Shown here in pieces: positions 38,615 through 47,856 of a stretch of 64,000 nucleotides of DNA. Position 1 is the stretch's first letter. Every line of letters starts with the position of its first letter. The translations under genes were made by a program, and so were the position numbers. The DNA comes from an uncultured Pelagimonas sp. (GTDB lineage: Bacteria > Pseudomonadota > Alphaproteobacteria > Rhodobacterales > Rhodobacteraceae): NCBI RefSeq assembly GCF_947498515.1, contig NZ_CANMKO010000015.1:22406-86405 (forward strand), written 5' to 3'. The notes beneath the pieces are model-generated. The model saw nothing but the letters and a program-made list of their open reading frames with translations. It searched no databases and was not told the DNA's origin.

Positions 38615-39859
38615 TCAGTCCGCTGTGCGGCCTTCTGTGTCGGACATATCAAAGCCAAGGTGTTTGGCGACTGTAAAGATGTCTTTGTCGCCGCGCCCAC
38701 ACATATTCATGATGATGATATGATCTTTGGGAAGTTCAGGCGCGATTTTGGCGACATGGGCCAAAGCATGGCTTGGCTCGAGCGCCGGGATGATGCCTTC
38801 GGTTTCACAAGATAGCTGGAACGCGGCCAAGGCCTCTTTGTCGGTGATGGCGACGTATTCCGCACGGCCAATATCATTTAACCAAGCATGTTCAGGACCG
38901 ATACCGGGATAGTCGAGCCCGGCCGAGATTGAGAACCCTTCGAGGATTTGGCCATCGTCATCCTGCAATAGATAGGTGCGGTTGCCGTGCAAAACACCGG
39001 GGCGACCACCGGTTAGCGACGCGCAATGCTCCATCTTGTCATTCACACCCTTGCCACCGGCTTCGACGCCAATGATGTTAACGTCTTTGTCGTCAAGGAA
39101 AGGGAAGAACAGGCCCATCGCGTTGGACCCGCCGCCAATGGCGGCGATGATCGTATCGGGCAAACGGCCTTCGGCTTCCATGATCTGCTCTTTGGCTTCT
39201 TTGCCAATGATCGATTGGAAATCACGCACCATGGCCGGATAGGGGTGCGGGCCTGCAACCGTCCCAATGCAATAAAACGTGTCGTTGACGTTGGTGACCC
39301 AATCGCGCAGGGCATCGTTCATCGCGTCCTTGAGGGTTCCGCGACCGGAGGTCACCGGAATAACTTCGGCCCCCAAAAGGCGCATACGGAACACATTGGG
39401 AGACTGACGCTCAACGTCATGCGCGCCCATATAGACAACACATTTGAGACCGAACTTGGCACAAACGGTGGCCGTAGCAACGCCGTGTTGACCGGCACCG
39501 GTTTCGGCGATGATCCGGGTTTTGCCCATACGTCGGGCCAGAATGATCTGCCCCAACACGTTGTTGATCTTATGCGCGCCGGTGTGGTTCAACTCATCGC
39601 GTTTGAGGTAAATCTTGGCCCCACCAAGGCGTTCGCTAAGACGTTCCGCATGATAGAGCGGCGATGGGCGGCCAACATAGTGCTTCCACAAGAAATCCAT
39701 CTCGTCCCAGAAAGACTGGTCTGTTTTGGCCTTCTCGTATTCCTCTTCCAGCGACAGGATCAGTGGCATCAAAGTCTCGGAGACAAAACGCCCCCCGTGG
39801 ATCCCAAACCGCCCCTTTTCATCAGGGCCAGTCATGAAGCTGTTGATGAGGTCTTCCAT
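38615..39859 (-). CDS. trpB: Tryptophan synthase beta chain
   Basis: The product has 414 residues. [20 protein letters not shown] carries the PLP lysine, [17 protein letters not shown] and [17 protein letters not shown] bind substrate and phosphate, and [18 protein letters not shown] and [20 protein letters not shown] complete the family set. It condenses indole and serine with TrpA. In this window trpA and trpF are not adjacent; the neighbours are the slipin locus and a MATE gene. Confidence 0.97.
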   Translation of the reverse strand: MEDLINSFMTGPDEKGRFGIHGGRFVSETLMPLILSLEEEYEKAKTDQSFWDEMDFLWKHYVGRPSPLYHAERLSERLGGAKIYLKRDELNHTGAHKINNVLGQIILARRMGKTRIIAETGAGQHGVATATVCAKFGLKCVVYMGAHDVERQSPNVFRMRLLGAEVIPVTSGRGTLKDAMNDALRDWVTNVNDTFYCIGTVAGPHPYPAMVRDFQSIIGKEAKEQIMEAEGRLPDTIIAAIGGGSNAMGLFFPFLDDKDVNIIGVEAGGKGVNDKMEHCASLTGGRPGVLHGNRTYLLQDDDGQILEGFSISAGLDYPGIGPEHAWLNDIGRAEYVAITDKEALAAFQLSCETEGIIPALEPSHALAHVAKIAPELPKDHIIIMNMCGRGDKDIFTVAKHLGFDMSDTEGRTAD

Positions 39860-39924
39860 CGCGTTTCTCCCGTGCGGTCTTGGCTTTCAATAGGGCAATT
39901 GGGGCGCAAAAGGCCAGAGGCAAA

Positions 39925-41247
39925 TCATTTTGCGATGCCTGCCGCCCGTTCCAGAGCCGGATAACGTGCACCCAGTGTCAGAGCGCGCATGACAAAGGAC
40001 ACCATCAAACCCGCCCAAAGCCCGTGATTGCCCCAGATCGGCACCATCACAGCGACGGCGATGAAAAACGCAACAGCGGAGATCACCATCATATTGCGCA
40101 TGTCCCGCGTGCGGGTTGCCCCAATGAAAATCCCATCCAGCATCCAACTTGGCAAGCCAATGATCGGGGTTATGGCGATCCAAATTAGGTAGATACGCGC
40201 CGTGGATTGAACCTCTGGGTCTTTGGAGATCATGTCGATGATGGCCCCACCGAAAAGCCAGAACCCAATGGCAAAACCAAAGTTGCAGATAAATCCCCAA
40301 AGCGTGCTCAACCACGCGGCACGGCGCAATCGGGCGACCGCCCCTGCCCCAAAGGCCTGACCGACAAGGGCTTCTGCTGCGAAAGCAAAGCCATCAAGCG
40401 CAAAGGCCATGATCTGGATGAACTGCATAAGCACTTGATTGGCCGCCAATTGGACAGTGCCAAAACCGGCGCTAAAGTAGAAAATGAAAGACAGGAAGAT
40501 CGCTTCGAGCATCAAAGATCGTGCAAGGATGTCGGTGTTGACCACAGCCATCTTACGCAATGCGGCCATGTCGAAAACCCGCGGCCAATCGCGGGCCGCC
40601 GCGTGACGCAACGCATTGCGACAGAGCCAGAGCCCAAACGCCAAGCCGCTCCATTCGGCAATCACGCTGGCAACGGCAACACCTTGAACACCCCAGCCCA
40701 GGCCAGTGACAAAGATAAGATCCCCCACCACGTTCAACGCCGTGACCAACAATTGCATCGCCAAAACCGCACGCGACCGTTCGCGCGCAATCAGCCAGCC
40801 CAAAATGCCGTACATGCCGATTGCCGCCGGGGCGGACCAGATGCGGATATTCATGTAGCTGCGCGAGAGCGTTTCGACTTGATCGTCCACCGGGGACATT
40901 CCAAAGGCGAGACCAAGTATCGGTTGCAACAACCCGATCATAAGAAGCCCGCCCGCCCCACCAATCATTAGCGAACGCACCAACAGGGCAACCACTTCGC
41001 CACGATCCCCCGCGCCCTCGGCCTGTGCGGTCATACCGGCGGTGCCCATGCGCAAGAACCCAAAGACCCAGTAGATCGCCGACAAGACCACAGACCCAAT
41101 CCCAACGGCGGCGATGGGTTCGGCATGCGGGATTTGACCGACCACCGCAGTATCGACAACACCGATCAGAGGCACCGCAACATTGGCGAGCATGATCGGA
41201 ATCGCAATCTTTAGAATGCGGCTATGGGTGATTACATCGCTGCTCAT
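39925..41247 (-). CDS. MATE-family multidrug/sodium antiporter
   Basis: The product has 440 residues and about 12 membrane segments. It begins ILKIAIPIMLANVAVPLIGVVDTAVVGQIP, the MATE helix 1-2 signature, with GFLRMGTAGMTAQAEGAGDR after. The second half has a related repeat (FALDGFAFAAEALVGQAFGAG). It would export cationic compounds using H+ or Na+. Followed by a Rhodobacteraceae-type intergenic repeat. Confidence 0.93.
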   Translation of the reverse strand: MSSDVITHSRILKIAIPIMLANVAVPLIGVVDTAVVGQIPHAEPIAAVGIGSVVLSAIYWVFGFLRMGTAGMTAQAEGAGDRGEVVALLVRSLMIGGAGGLLMIGLLQPILGLAFGMSPVDDQVETLSRSYMNIRIWSAPAAIGMYGILGWLIARERSRAVLAMQLLVTALNVVGDLIFVTGLGWGVQGVAVASVIAEWSGLAFGLWLCRNALRHAAARDWPRVFDMAALRKMAVVNTDILARSLMLEAIFLSFIFYFSAGFGTVQLAANQVLMQFIQIMAFALDGFAFAAEALVGQAFGAGAVARLRRAAWLSTLWGFICNFGFAIGFWLFGGAIIDMISKDPEVQSTARIYLIWIAITPIIGLPSWMLDGIFIGATRTRDMRNMMVISAVAFFIAVAVMVPIWGNHGLWAGLMVSFVMRALTLGARYPALERAAGIAK

Positions 41248-41276
41248 CTCGGCGTTCGCTTGTGTCTAGGGAAATT

Positions 41277-41334
41277 GGGGCTCTGCCCCGTCCGCCTTGG
41301 GCGGACTCCCTGGGATATTTTGAGAAAGAAGAAA
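41277..41334. repeat. Intergenic Rhodobacteraceae-type repeat, copy 1
   Basis: The block GGGGCTCTGCCCC, a GTCCGCC/GGCGGAC hairpin, CTCCCTGGGATATTTT and GAGAAAGAAGAAA is a variant of a sequence seen again at 46879 and 47111. Such elements are common between genes in this family. It fills most of the gap between the MATE gene and a thioesterase gene. Confidence 0.6.
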
Positions 41335-41362
41335 CCGTGGCGGCTCTCTGTCTTCGATAGGA

Positions 41363-41872
41363 TCAGGATTTGGGGCGCGGCATCAGAAAGTGCGCTGTGG
41401 CTTGGGCCATAGGGCGGTCGCGGTTGTCTTGCCAGGCTTCGGCCTGAACCGAGGCATAGCGTCGCCCAGACCGGGTCACCCGCGCCCGCGCATAGGCATC
41501 GCGGGGAAGCCCAGAGCGCAGATAGTCAACGGTGAAGTCGATGGTTTTGGGCAAGCGCGGCAGGTCGCCATGGGTCAAGGTATCAGGGTCAAGCTTGCCG
41601 TTTTCGATATCTTCCCAAAGGTAAGACCAGCTGAGCGTTATAATCGCAGCCGTTTCAAGAAACGCCGCCGTGACGCCACCGTGCAGGGCTGGCAAAAACG
41701 GGTTGCCGATGAGCTTTTCATCAAAGGGCAAAACGGCAGTGAGTTCATCGCCGTGACGTTCAAACGTAATCCCAAGGTAGCGAATGTAGGGCACCCCTTC
41801 GACGAGCGCAGCAAGCGCGGCATCGCGACGTTGTTTGACGATCTGGACGGGTTCTGGGGGTTTGCGCACCAT
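41363..41872 (-). CDS. PaaI-like hotdog thioesterase
   Basis: The product has 169 residues. VEGVPYIRYLGITFERHGDELTAVLPFDEKLIGNPFLPALHGGVTAAFLETAAI has the LHGGVTAAFLE helix of hotdog thioesterases. TIDFTVDYLRSGLPRDAYARARVTRSGRRYA is the typical beta strand run. It would hydrolyse acyl-CoA or related thioesters. It is coupled by a 1-bp overlap to a second thioesterase gene. Confidence 0.88.
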   Translation of the reverse strand: MVRKPPEPVQIVKQRRDAALAALVEGVPYIRYLGITFERHGDELTAVLPFDEKLIGNPFLPALHGGVTAAFLETAAIITLSWSYLWEDIENGKLDPDTLTHGDLPRLPKTIDFTVDYLRSGLPRDAYARARVTRSGRRYASVQAEAWQDNRDRPMAQATAHFLMPRPKS

Positions 41873-42294
41873 TATTTCGCCTCCACAGTAAAGGCCCCGG
41901 CCGCCGTCGCGACCGGGTTATCGAAATCGGCGTCAAAGGCCTTGGCCCTTACAAAAGCGACGTTGCGGGTGATGTGATAGCATTCCGCATGGGCGGTGAT
42001 CGCCTGCCCCGGCGTGGCCGCCCGCATGTAATCAATACGCAGGTTTATGGTTGCGGTGCCCGCCGGGCTATCGGGGTGGCTCATCACGGCGGCACCGGAA
42101 CAGGTATCCATCAAGGTCGACACCGCCCCGCCGTGAATAACTCCGGTCTTGGGATCGCCGATCAAAGCATCATCATAGGGCATAGTGATCTCAGCCAGCC
42201 CATCGCCAATCTGCGTGATCTGCATCCCCAGCGCCTTGGCATGCGGAATGATCTCGATGAACTGTTTGGCGATTGTCGCCTTGTCTGCGGTCAT
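41872..42294 (-). CDS. PaaI-like hotdog thioesterase
   Basis: The product has 140 residues, starting at ATG 42294 behind AAGGAG. ITMPYDDALIGDPKTGVIHGGAVSTLMDTCSGAAVM carries the catalytic IHGGAVSTLMD region and TATINLRIDYMRAATPGQAITAHAECYHITRNVAFVRA the second part. It is a paralogue of its neighbour and divergent from the MerR gene at 42431, so the two may be controlled together. Confidence 0.9.
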   Translation of the reverse strand: MTADKATIAKQFIEIIPHAKALGMQITQIGDGLAEITMPYDDALIGDPKTGVIHGGAVSTLMDTCSGAAVMSHPDSPAGTATINLRIDYMRAATPGQAITAHAECYHITRNVAFVRAKAFDADFDNPVATAAGAFTVEAK

Positions 42295-42430
42295 GGCGTG
42301 CTCCTTTAGGTTAGTTATGGGCAGCAAGTGCCTCAGCCGCAAGCTGTTTGGCTTACGCAAAGGAGCGTTGCGTCAGCAAAGGTTGTCAGAGCGATTTTCG
42401 GGGCTTAGGTTGCAGGCAAGGGAGTTTGCC

Positions 42431-42802
42431 ATGGAAGATGCCCGTCTTAGCTTTAAAGACATGTGTGAGCGGTTCGATGTGACACCGCGTACATTGCGTT
42501 ACTATGAGTATATCGAGCTTTTGTCGCCTGAGCGGCAAGGCAGATCGCGGTTCTATGGGGGCAAGGAAATCGCCCGCATGACGCTGATTCTGCGTGGGCG
42601 CAAGTTTGGGTTTCAGCTCGAAGACATTCGGCAATGGCTTTTGATCTATGAAAAAGAGGGCAACGAAGCCCAAATGCGCGCTTGGATCGACATGGCAGAT
42701 GGGCAAATGCGCGAGCTCGCCGAACAGCGTAAACAGCTGGACGAAGCCATGAACGAGCTGCAAACCCTGCGCGACGGCGTTGCTTCGGACTTGGGAATCT
42801 AA
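42431..42802 (+). CDS. MerR-family regulator
   Basis: The product has 123 residues, starting at ATG 42431. LSFKDMCERFDVTPRTLRYYEYIELLSPERQGRSRFYGGKEIARMTLILRGRKFGFQLEDI is a MerR HTH; the rest is a long coiled coil (AQMRAWIDMADGQMRELAEQRKQLDEAMNELQTL). No effector-binding cysteines are present. It is paralogous to the regulator at 43067 and probably controls acyl-CoA metabolism. Confidence 0.9.
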   Translation: MEDARLSFKDMCERFDVTPRTLRYYEYIELLSPERQGRSRFYGGKEIARMTLILRGRKFGFQLEDIRQWLLIYEKEGNEAQMRAWIDMADGQMRELAEQRKQLDEAMNELQTLRDGVASDLGI

Positions 42803-42937
42803 CCCAATTCACCACCCAACATTTTCTCTTTTGAATAGAGCGGCCTAACCCTTTGGATAGGTCGTTAACCCTTTGTTGGTATTTATGATTCATACGTTAA
42901 CCAAGGACCTTTAAAACAAAGTTACAAAAATCAGGCC

Positions 42938-42995
42938 TTGACGTTGCCTGATCTTACGTCAACTTAAAAGTGACGCGGCGTATGAGTTACGTCAA
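42938..42995 (+). promoter_or_regulatory. MerR-type operator(s) upstream of second regulator
   Basis: TTGACGT-N11-ACGTCAA (42938-42962) is a perfect 7-bp inverted repeat. A related but weaker unit TGACGC...ACGTCAA follows (42971-42995). The ACGT-centred half site resembles those reported for LiuR-like regulators of branched-chain and fatty acid breakdown. Both lie in the 240-bp gap before the second MerR gene. Confidence 0.6.
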
Positions 42996-43066
42996 CGGTT
43001 TTTCCCATTGTATGAAGGGAACAGATTTAGCACCTCAAGGGCATGTTAGCCACCGAGGATGATCTG

Positions 43067-43471
43067 ATGAGCGAAGACAGAGTAATGACGATAAGGGAGA
43101 TGTGCGACGCGTTTGAGGTGACACCACGCACTTTGCGCTTTTACGAACAGAAAGAATTGCTGTTCCCAATCCGCGAAGGCCAAAAGCGCCTCTTTACCAA
43201 ACGTGACCGTGCCCGGTTGAAACTGATCCTGCGAGGCAAGCGTTTTGGCTTTTCCCTCGAAGAGATCCGTCAACTGCTTGATCTGTACGATGTTGGGGAC
43301 CAGCAGCAATCGCAGCTGGAACAGACTTATGAGATCGCCCGGCAACGTCTGGCTGATATGGTTCGTCAACGTGATGAACTTAACGCCGCCATTGAAGAGC
43401 TAAAAGAACAGATGGTTTGGGGCGAAAAGATGCTCGCCTCGGCTCAACACAGGAAAAGCGCGGTCGGGTAA
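43067..43471 (+). CDS. MerR-family regulator of acyl-CoA degradation genes
   Basis: The product has 134 residues starting at ATG 43067 behind GAGGA. VMTIREMCDAFEVTPRTLRFYEQKELLFPIREGQKRLFTKRDRARLKLILRGKRFGFSLEEI is the DNA-binding part and a C-terminal coiled coil follows (LEQTYEIARQRLADMVRQRDELNAAIEELKEQ). It is 30 bp before an acyl-CoA dehydrogenase gene and similar to LiuR/PsrA-type controllers in gene arrangement. Confidence 0.88.
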   Translation: MSEDRVMTIREMCDAFEVTPRTLRFYEQKELLFPIREGQKRLFTKRDRARLKLILRGKRFGFSLEEIRQLLDLYDVGDQQQSQLEQTYEIARQRLADMVRQRDELNAAIEELKEQMVWGEKMLASAQHRKSAVG

Positions 43472-43501
43472 CGCTCGGCCAGTCACTCTAGGGAGAGAGA
43501 G

Positions 43502-45277
43502 ATGCCTTCATACACGGCCCCCACCAAGGACCAGCAGTTTGTTCTGCATGACGTTCTGCACGTCAACGATGCGAAAATTCCCGGCTACGAAGATCTGGAC
43601 CGCGACACCACAGGTGCCATTCTGGAAGAGTCCGCCAAGATCGCCGAGCAGGTTATGTTTCCCTTGAACGAGGTGGGTGACAAACAGGGCTGTAAACTCG
43701 AAAACGGTGTGGTGCGCACGCCCGAAGGGTTCAAAGCCGCGTTTGACGAAGTGCGCCACGGTGGTTGGACCGCTCTGGATTGTGATCCGGAATATGGTGG
43801 CCAGGGTCTCCCCTATATTATTGCCACGGCTGTCGGCGAACAATTCTCCGCCGCCAACATGGCGTTCAACATGTATGCGGGTCTAACCCACGGCGCGTAC
43901 TCGGCAATCCACGCCCATGGTAGCGATGAGCAGAAAGCCACCTACCTGCCGAAAATGGTCACCTGTGACTGGACCGGCACCATGAACCTGACCGAGCCGC
44001 ATTGCGGCACCGATCTGGGCCTGATGCGCACCAAAGCTGTGCCACAGGACGATGGTAGCTACAAAGTCAGCGGTCAAAAGATCTTTATTTCTGCTGGTGA
44101 TCACGACCTTGCGGACAACACCATTCACCTTGTTCTGGCGAAAACCCCCGGTGCCCCGGATGGTATCAAGGGTGTATCCCTGTTCATTGTGCCCAAGTTC
44201 ATCGTCAAAGAAGACGGCTCCCTTGGGGATCGCAATGGTGTGTCGGTCGGCAAAATCGAAAAGAAAATGGGCATCAACGGCAATGCCACCTGTGTTCTTG
44301 ACTATGATGAAGCCACCGGCTTTCTTCTTGGTGATCTGAACAAAGGCATGCGCGCCATGTTCACAATGATGAACGAAGCGCGTCTAGGCGTTGGCTTGCA
44401 AGGCTTTGCCCAAGCCGAAGTCGCCTATCAAAACGCCGTTGAATACGCCAAAGACCGCCTTCAGGGGCGCGACGTAACCGGTGCGAAGAACCCAGAAGGT
44501 CCGGCCGACCCGCTGATCGTTCACCCTGACATCCGTCGCAACCTGATGGATCAGAAGAGCTTTATCGAAGGTGGTCGGGCGTTCATCTATTGGGGTGCTC
44601 AGATGCTTGATATGGGGCATCGCAACGGTGACAAAGAAACCGAAGGGCTTGTCTCTTTGCTAACGCCCGTCATCAAAGGGTATCTGTCGGATAAAGGCTT
44701 TGACTATGCCGTTACCGCGCAGCAAGTCTATGGCGGCCATGGCTATATCGAAGAATTTGGCATGTCCCAATTCGCCCGCGACGCCCGTATTGCGATGATC
44801 TACGAAGGGGCCAATGGCGTTCAGGCGCTTGATCTGGTTGGCCGAAAGCTTGCAACAGATGGCGGCAAACACGTCATGGCGTTCTTTGATTTGGTCAAAA
44901 CCTTCTGCAAAGAAAACGGCGATGATGAAGCCATGGCCGATTTCGTCGGGCCACTCAAAGACGCCTCCAAAGACCTTCAGGCCGCTGGCATGTACTTCAT
45001 GCAAAACGGCATGAAGAACCCCAACAATGCGCTCGCTGGCTCCTATGACTTTATGCACATGTTTGGTCTTGTCTGCCTCGGTCTAATGTGGGGCCGTATG
45101 GCCAAGGCCGCGACGTCAAAACTCGCCGAAGGCACTGACGACGCAGCGTTCTACGAGACGAAACTGGCAACCGCGCGCTACTATATGGCTCGACAGCTCC
45201 CAATGACCGGAACGCATTTGCGTCGGATCGAAAGCGGTGCTGACACTGTGATGGCGCTGGACGCCGACCAGTTCTGA
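43502..45277 (+). CDS. Acyl-CoA dehydrogenase, long form (FadE-like)
   Basis: The product has 591 residues. It has the three-part acyl-CoA dehydrogenase fold: FAD region [18 protein letters not shown] and [51 protein letters not shown]; and [19 protein letters not shown], which holds the catalytic Glu. A C-terminal extension of about 130 residues ([18 protein letters not shown]) marks the long subfamily. It is the first enzyme of the beta-oxidation locus. Confidence 0.93.
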   Translation: MPSYTAPTKDQQFVLHDVLHVNDAKIPGYEDLDRDTTGAILEESAKIAEQVMFPLNEVGDKQGCKLENGVVRTPEGFKAAFDEVRHGGWTALDCDPEYGGQGLPYIIATAVGEQFSAANMAFNMYAGLTHGAYSAIHAHGSDEQKATYLPKMVTCDWTGTMNLTEPHCGTDLGLMRTKAVPQDDGSYKVSGQKIFISAGDHDLADNTIHLVLAKTPGAPDGIKGVSLFIVPKFIVKEDGSLGDRNGVSVGKIEKKMGINGNATCVLDYDEATGFLLGDLNKGMRAMFTMMNEARLGVGLQGFAQAEVAYQNAVEYAKDRLQGRDVTGAKNPEGPADPLIVHPDIRRNLMDQKSFIEGGRAFIYWGAQMLDMGHRNGDKETEGLVSLLTPVIKGYLSDKGFDYAVTAQQVYGGHGYIEEFGMSQFARDARIAMIYEGANGVQALDLVGRKLATDGGKHVMAFFDLVKTFCKENGDDEAMADFVGPLKDASKDLQAAGMYFMQNGMKNPNNALAGSYDFMHMFGLVCLGLMWGRMAKAATSKLAEGTDDAAFYETKLATARYYMARQLPMTGTHLRRIESGADTVMALDADQF

Positions 45278-45337
45278 TATCTGTGATGGCGGGGGCAGCC
45301 CCGCCACGCATCACTACCGGATTTGGGAGGAACCGGC

Positions 45338-45478
45338 ATGCGCATCGCGTTGAACTATGGGTTGAACGACCGCCAAAACCGCGCCGTTCATGCACACCTG
45401 TTGCGCCTACCGTCCTTCCACTTTTCCATGCATGTTGACGGTCTAAACGCCTCCCGTTTTGCATCGAAAAGGATCTGA
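45338..45478 (+). CDS. Possible 46-residue peptide gene
   Basis: An ATG preceded by GGAGG at good spacing opens a 46-codon frame (MRIALNYGLNDRQNRAVHAH and so on, ending ASKRI). Its TGA ends one base before the ATG of the next small gene. The strong ribosome-binding sequence and tight spacing suggest translational coupling. The amino acid sequence matches nothing I know; it could be a leader peptide. Confidence 0.45.
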   Translation: MRIALNYGLNDRQNRAVHAHLLRLPSFHFSMHVDGLNASRFASKRI

Positions 45479-45479
45479 C

Positions 45480-45692
45480 ATGCCCAAACGATTTCGCCTC
45501 ACTCGTCGCTTCAATGCCGCTATGACCGAAGACGGGTACCGCAATCTGAAACGGTTCGCGCAAGAGGCCGGGCTTGATGAAGGCGAAGCGTTGTCGTTCC
45601 TGTTCGAAAACTTTGACAGCGTCACCGATACCGAGGTGCTGTCTCTCAAACTCCGCCAATTCAATTCCGAGCTTGAAGCTCGTAAAAAGTAA
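45480..45692 (+). CDS. Small basic/acidic conserved protein
   Basis: The product has 70 residues: MPKRFRLTRRFNAAMTEDGYRNLKRFAQEAGLDEGEALSFLFENFDSVTD. The N-terminus is basic and the remainder helical and acidic, reminiscent of small proteins that accompany acyl-CoA dehydrogenases. An AAGG stands 7 bases before the start. It sits between two dehydrogenase genes. Function unknown. Confidence 0.7.
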   Translation: MPKRFRLTRRFNAAMTEDGYRNLKRFAQEAGLDEGEALSFLFENFDSVTDTEVLSLKLRQFNSELEARKK

Positions 45693-45707
45693 GAAAGAGA
45701 TCCACTG

Positions 45708-46841
45708 ATGAGTTGGATGACAGACGAACACCAAATGTTGGCAGAGATGACGCAGAAGTTCATCGAAACCGAGTGGTCTCCTCTTTTCGACAAATGGCGA
45801 AAACAGGGACAGATGGACCGCGAGATTTGGCAACAGGCCGGTGAGTTGGGGCTTCTTGGCCCTTCGATCCCCGAAGAATACGGTGGAGCCGGCGGTGATT
45901 TCGGCCACGAAGCCGTCATTTTGATGGAATCCAACCGGGCGAATTTGGCCAGTTGGGGCGTGGGCATCCATTCCGGCATCGTCGCCCATTATGTTTTGGC
46001 CTATGGCACCGAGGATCAAAAGCAACGCTGGCTGCCGAAATTGGTTACGGGCGAGTTGGTCGGCGCTTTGGCGATGACCGAACCTTCAACCGGGTCGGAT
46101 GTACAAGCGATCAAAACCAAGGCCGTCAAAGACGGAAATGCCTATAAATTGTCGGGGCAAAAGACGTTCATCACCAATGGTCAGCACGCCAATCTCATCA
46201 TCGTCGCTGCAAAGACTGATCCAGCCCAAGGGTCCAAAGGCGTATCCTTGATGGTGGTCGAAACCGATGAGGCCGAAGGGTTTCAACGCGGTCGGAATTT
46301 GGAGAAAATCGGCTGTCACGCGGCGGATACGTCCGAGCTGTTCTTTGACAATGTCGAGATCGCCCCAGAAAACCTTTTGGGCGGCGAAGAGAACCAAGGG
46401 TTCTATCAGCTTATGCAACAGCTCCCTCAAGAGCGCATGGTTATTGCCTGCATGTCCATGGGCGCCATGGAAGGGGCGGTCGAACGCACCATTGCCTACT
46501 GCAAAGAACGCGAGGCCTTTGGTGGACCACTGACACAGTTCCAAAACACCCGGTTTAAGCTGGCCGAATGTGTGACCAAAACCAAGGTTTGCCGCGCGTT
46601 TCTTGATGAGTGTATGGCCGAACTGATCGCTGGCAAACTGACCGTCGATAAAGCAGCCATGGCCAAATACTGGCTCACAGATGCTCAAGGTGACGTGTTG
46701 GACGAGTGCCTGCAATTGCACGGTGGCTATGGTTACATGCAAGAATATGCCGTTGGGGAAATGTGGGCCGATGCCCGCGTGCAACGCATCTATGGCGGTA
46801 CTAATGAGATCATGAAGGAACTGATTGCGAGGGCACTTTGA
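45708..46841 (+). CDS. Acyl-CoA dehydrogenase
   Basis: The product has 377 residues. [36 protein letters not shown] is the FAD/substrate segment, [30 protein letters not shown] the middle domain and [24 protein letters not shown] the C-terminal one. [42 protein letters not shown] carries the end motif where Glu in GGTNEI is the likely base. Substrate chain length cannot be told. Preceded 15 bp by the small gene. Confidence 0.94.
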   Translation: MSWMTDEHQMLAEMTQKFIETEWSPLFDKWRKQGQMDREIWQQAGELGLLGPSIPEEYGGAGGDFGHEAVILMESNRANLASWGVGIHSGIVAHYVLAYGTEDQKQRWLPKLVTGELVGALAMTEPSTGSDVQAIKTKAVKDGNAYKLSGQKTFITNGQHANLIIVAAKTDPAQGSKGVSLMVVETDEAEGFQRGRNLEKIGCHAADTSELFFDNVEIAPENLLGGEENQGFYQLMQQLPQERMVIACMSMGAMEGAVERTIAYCKEREAFGGPLTQFQNTRFKLAECVTKTKVCRAFLDECMAELIAGKLTVDKAAMAKYWLTDAQGDVLDECLQLHGGYGYMQEYAVGEMWADARVQRIYGGTNEIMKELIARAL

Positions 46842-46878
46842 GTGTAAAGCCAATGGACTTTGCGGAAAGGATTGGACT

Positions 46879-46929
46879 GGGGGCTTCACACCCCCAGACC
46901 CCCGTGGAGTTTGTATGGCAAGATGAAAC
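46879..46929 (+). repeat. Intergenic repeat, copy 2
   Basis: GGGGGCTTCACACCCCC, AGACCCCCG and then GGAGTTTGTATGGCAAGATGAAAC forms the longer version of the repeat. It lies in a 361-bp gene-free stretch after the acyl-CoA dehydrogenase gene and is inverted with respect to the copy at 47111. Between them are about 180 bp that hold no gene. Confidence 0.6.
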
Positions 46930-47110
46930 GAAACCGCATATCGGGCCCGGCAGCTGGGCAGCAATCGGTCAGCTCCACCATCCTGCCCGACCGCCAAGCG
47001 GACCGCAGGCGGGGCAGCGGAGCTTCACCTCGCACGTTGCTCAGCTCTCCAGCCTGCAACGCAAGAACGTTGTAGCAACATTAGGCTTAACAAACCCTGA
47101 ATTGAGCCGC

Positions 47111-47148
47111 GCTTCATCTTGCCAAATAAACTTTGCAGGGGTGCGGGG
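47111..47148 (-). repeat. Intergenic repeat, copy 3 (inverted)
   Basis: GCTTCATCTTGCCAAATAAA, then CTTTGCAGGGGTGCGGGG, is the reverse complement of the second half of the element at 46879, with a few differences. The pair flanks a 180-bp segment and could be the ends of a decayed element or fold in the transcript. Confidence 0.55.
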
Positions 47149-47202
47149 ATGCAAAATCACCGCCTCTGTCCGCGAAATAAGCGCCATCGGAGGAAACGCG
47201 CC

Positions 47203-47841
47203 ATGACCATGAAACTTTTTTGCTTTGGAGAAAGCGGGAACGCTTACAAAGCCGCTCTTGCGCTTCAACTCTCAGGGTTGGATTGGGAACCGGTCAAAGT
47301 TGATTTTTTCAATGGTGAGACCCGCACGCCGGATTACCGCGAAAACGTCAATGAAATGGGTGAAGCTCCAGCCCTTATTGACGGGGACACACGGTTGACC
47401 CAGTCTGGAGTGATCCAGATGTATATCACCGAGAAAAGCGGCAAGTTTGGTGGCCAGACACCCGAAGAGGCACGCGAAGTCATGCGCTGGATGTTTTGGG
47501 ACAATCACAAGCTTTCTTCCCAAGCTGGAATGACCCGTTTTCTGATGAACTTCCTCCCCGAGGACAAGCGCCCTGCCCCCGTGATCGGGTTTATGCAAGG
47601 CCGCCTAAACGCCGCTTACAAAGTGCTCAATGATCACCTGCAAGGGCGGGATTGGATCGTTGGAAACGGTGTGACCAACGCCGATCTAAGCTGTTGCGGC
47701 TACCTGTTTTACCCAGAACCGTTCGGATTTACCCGCTCGGACTGGCCCGAAATTGATCGTTGGCTTTCGAATATCGAACGGCTCGACGGTTGGAAGCACC
47801 CCTATGATTTGATGCCCGGCTCCCCCGCGGACCGAGCTTGA
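47203..47841 (+). CDS. Glutathione S-transferase
   Basis: The product has 212 residues, starting at ATG 47203 behind GGAGG. LFCFGESGNAYKAALALQLSGLDWEPVKVDFFNGETRTPDYRENVNEMGEAPALIDGDTRLTQSGVIQMYI is a thioredoxin-like GST domain, with EAPALIDG and the QSGVI glutathione site. The C-terminal part is all helical (ADLSCCGYLFYPEPFGFT). Role in this operon is probably detoxification of reactive acyl or aldehyde products. Confidence 0.92.
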   Translation: MTMKLFCFGESGNAYKAALALQLSGLDWEPVKVDFFNGETRTPDYRENVNEMGEAPALIDGDTRLTQSGVIQMYITEKSGKFGGQTPEEAREVMRWMFWDNHKLSSQAGMTRFLMNFLPEDKRPAPVIGFMQGRLNAAYKVLNDHLQGRDWIVGNGVTNADLSCCGYLFYPEPFGFTRSDWPEIDRWLSNIERLDGWKHPYDLMPGSPADRA

Positions 47842-47856
47842 CCAAGGAAGACAAGA

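Noticed and set aside
45290..45315. GGCGGGG/CCCCGCC hairpin after the first acyl-CoA dehydrogenase gene as a terminator
   Set aside because: No T run follows, and the next genes are closely spaced, so it is more likely a processing or pausing hairpin.
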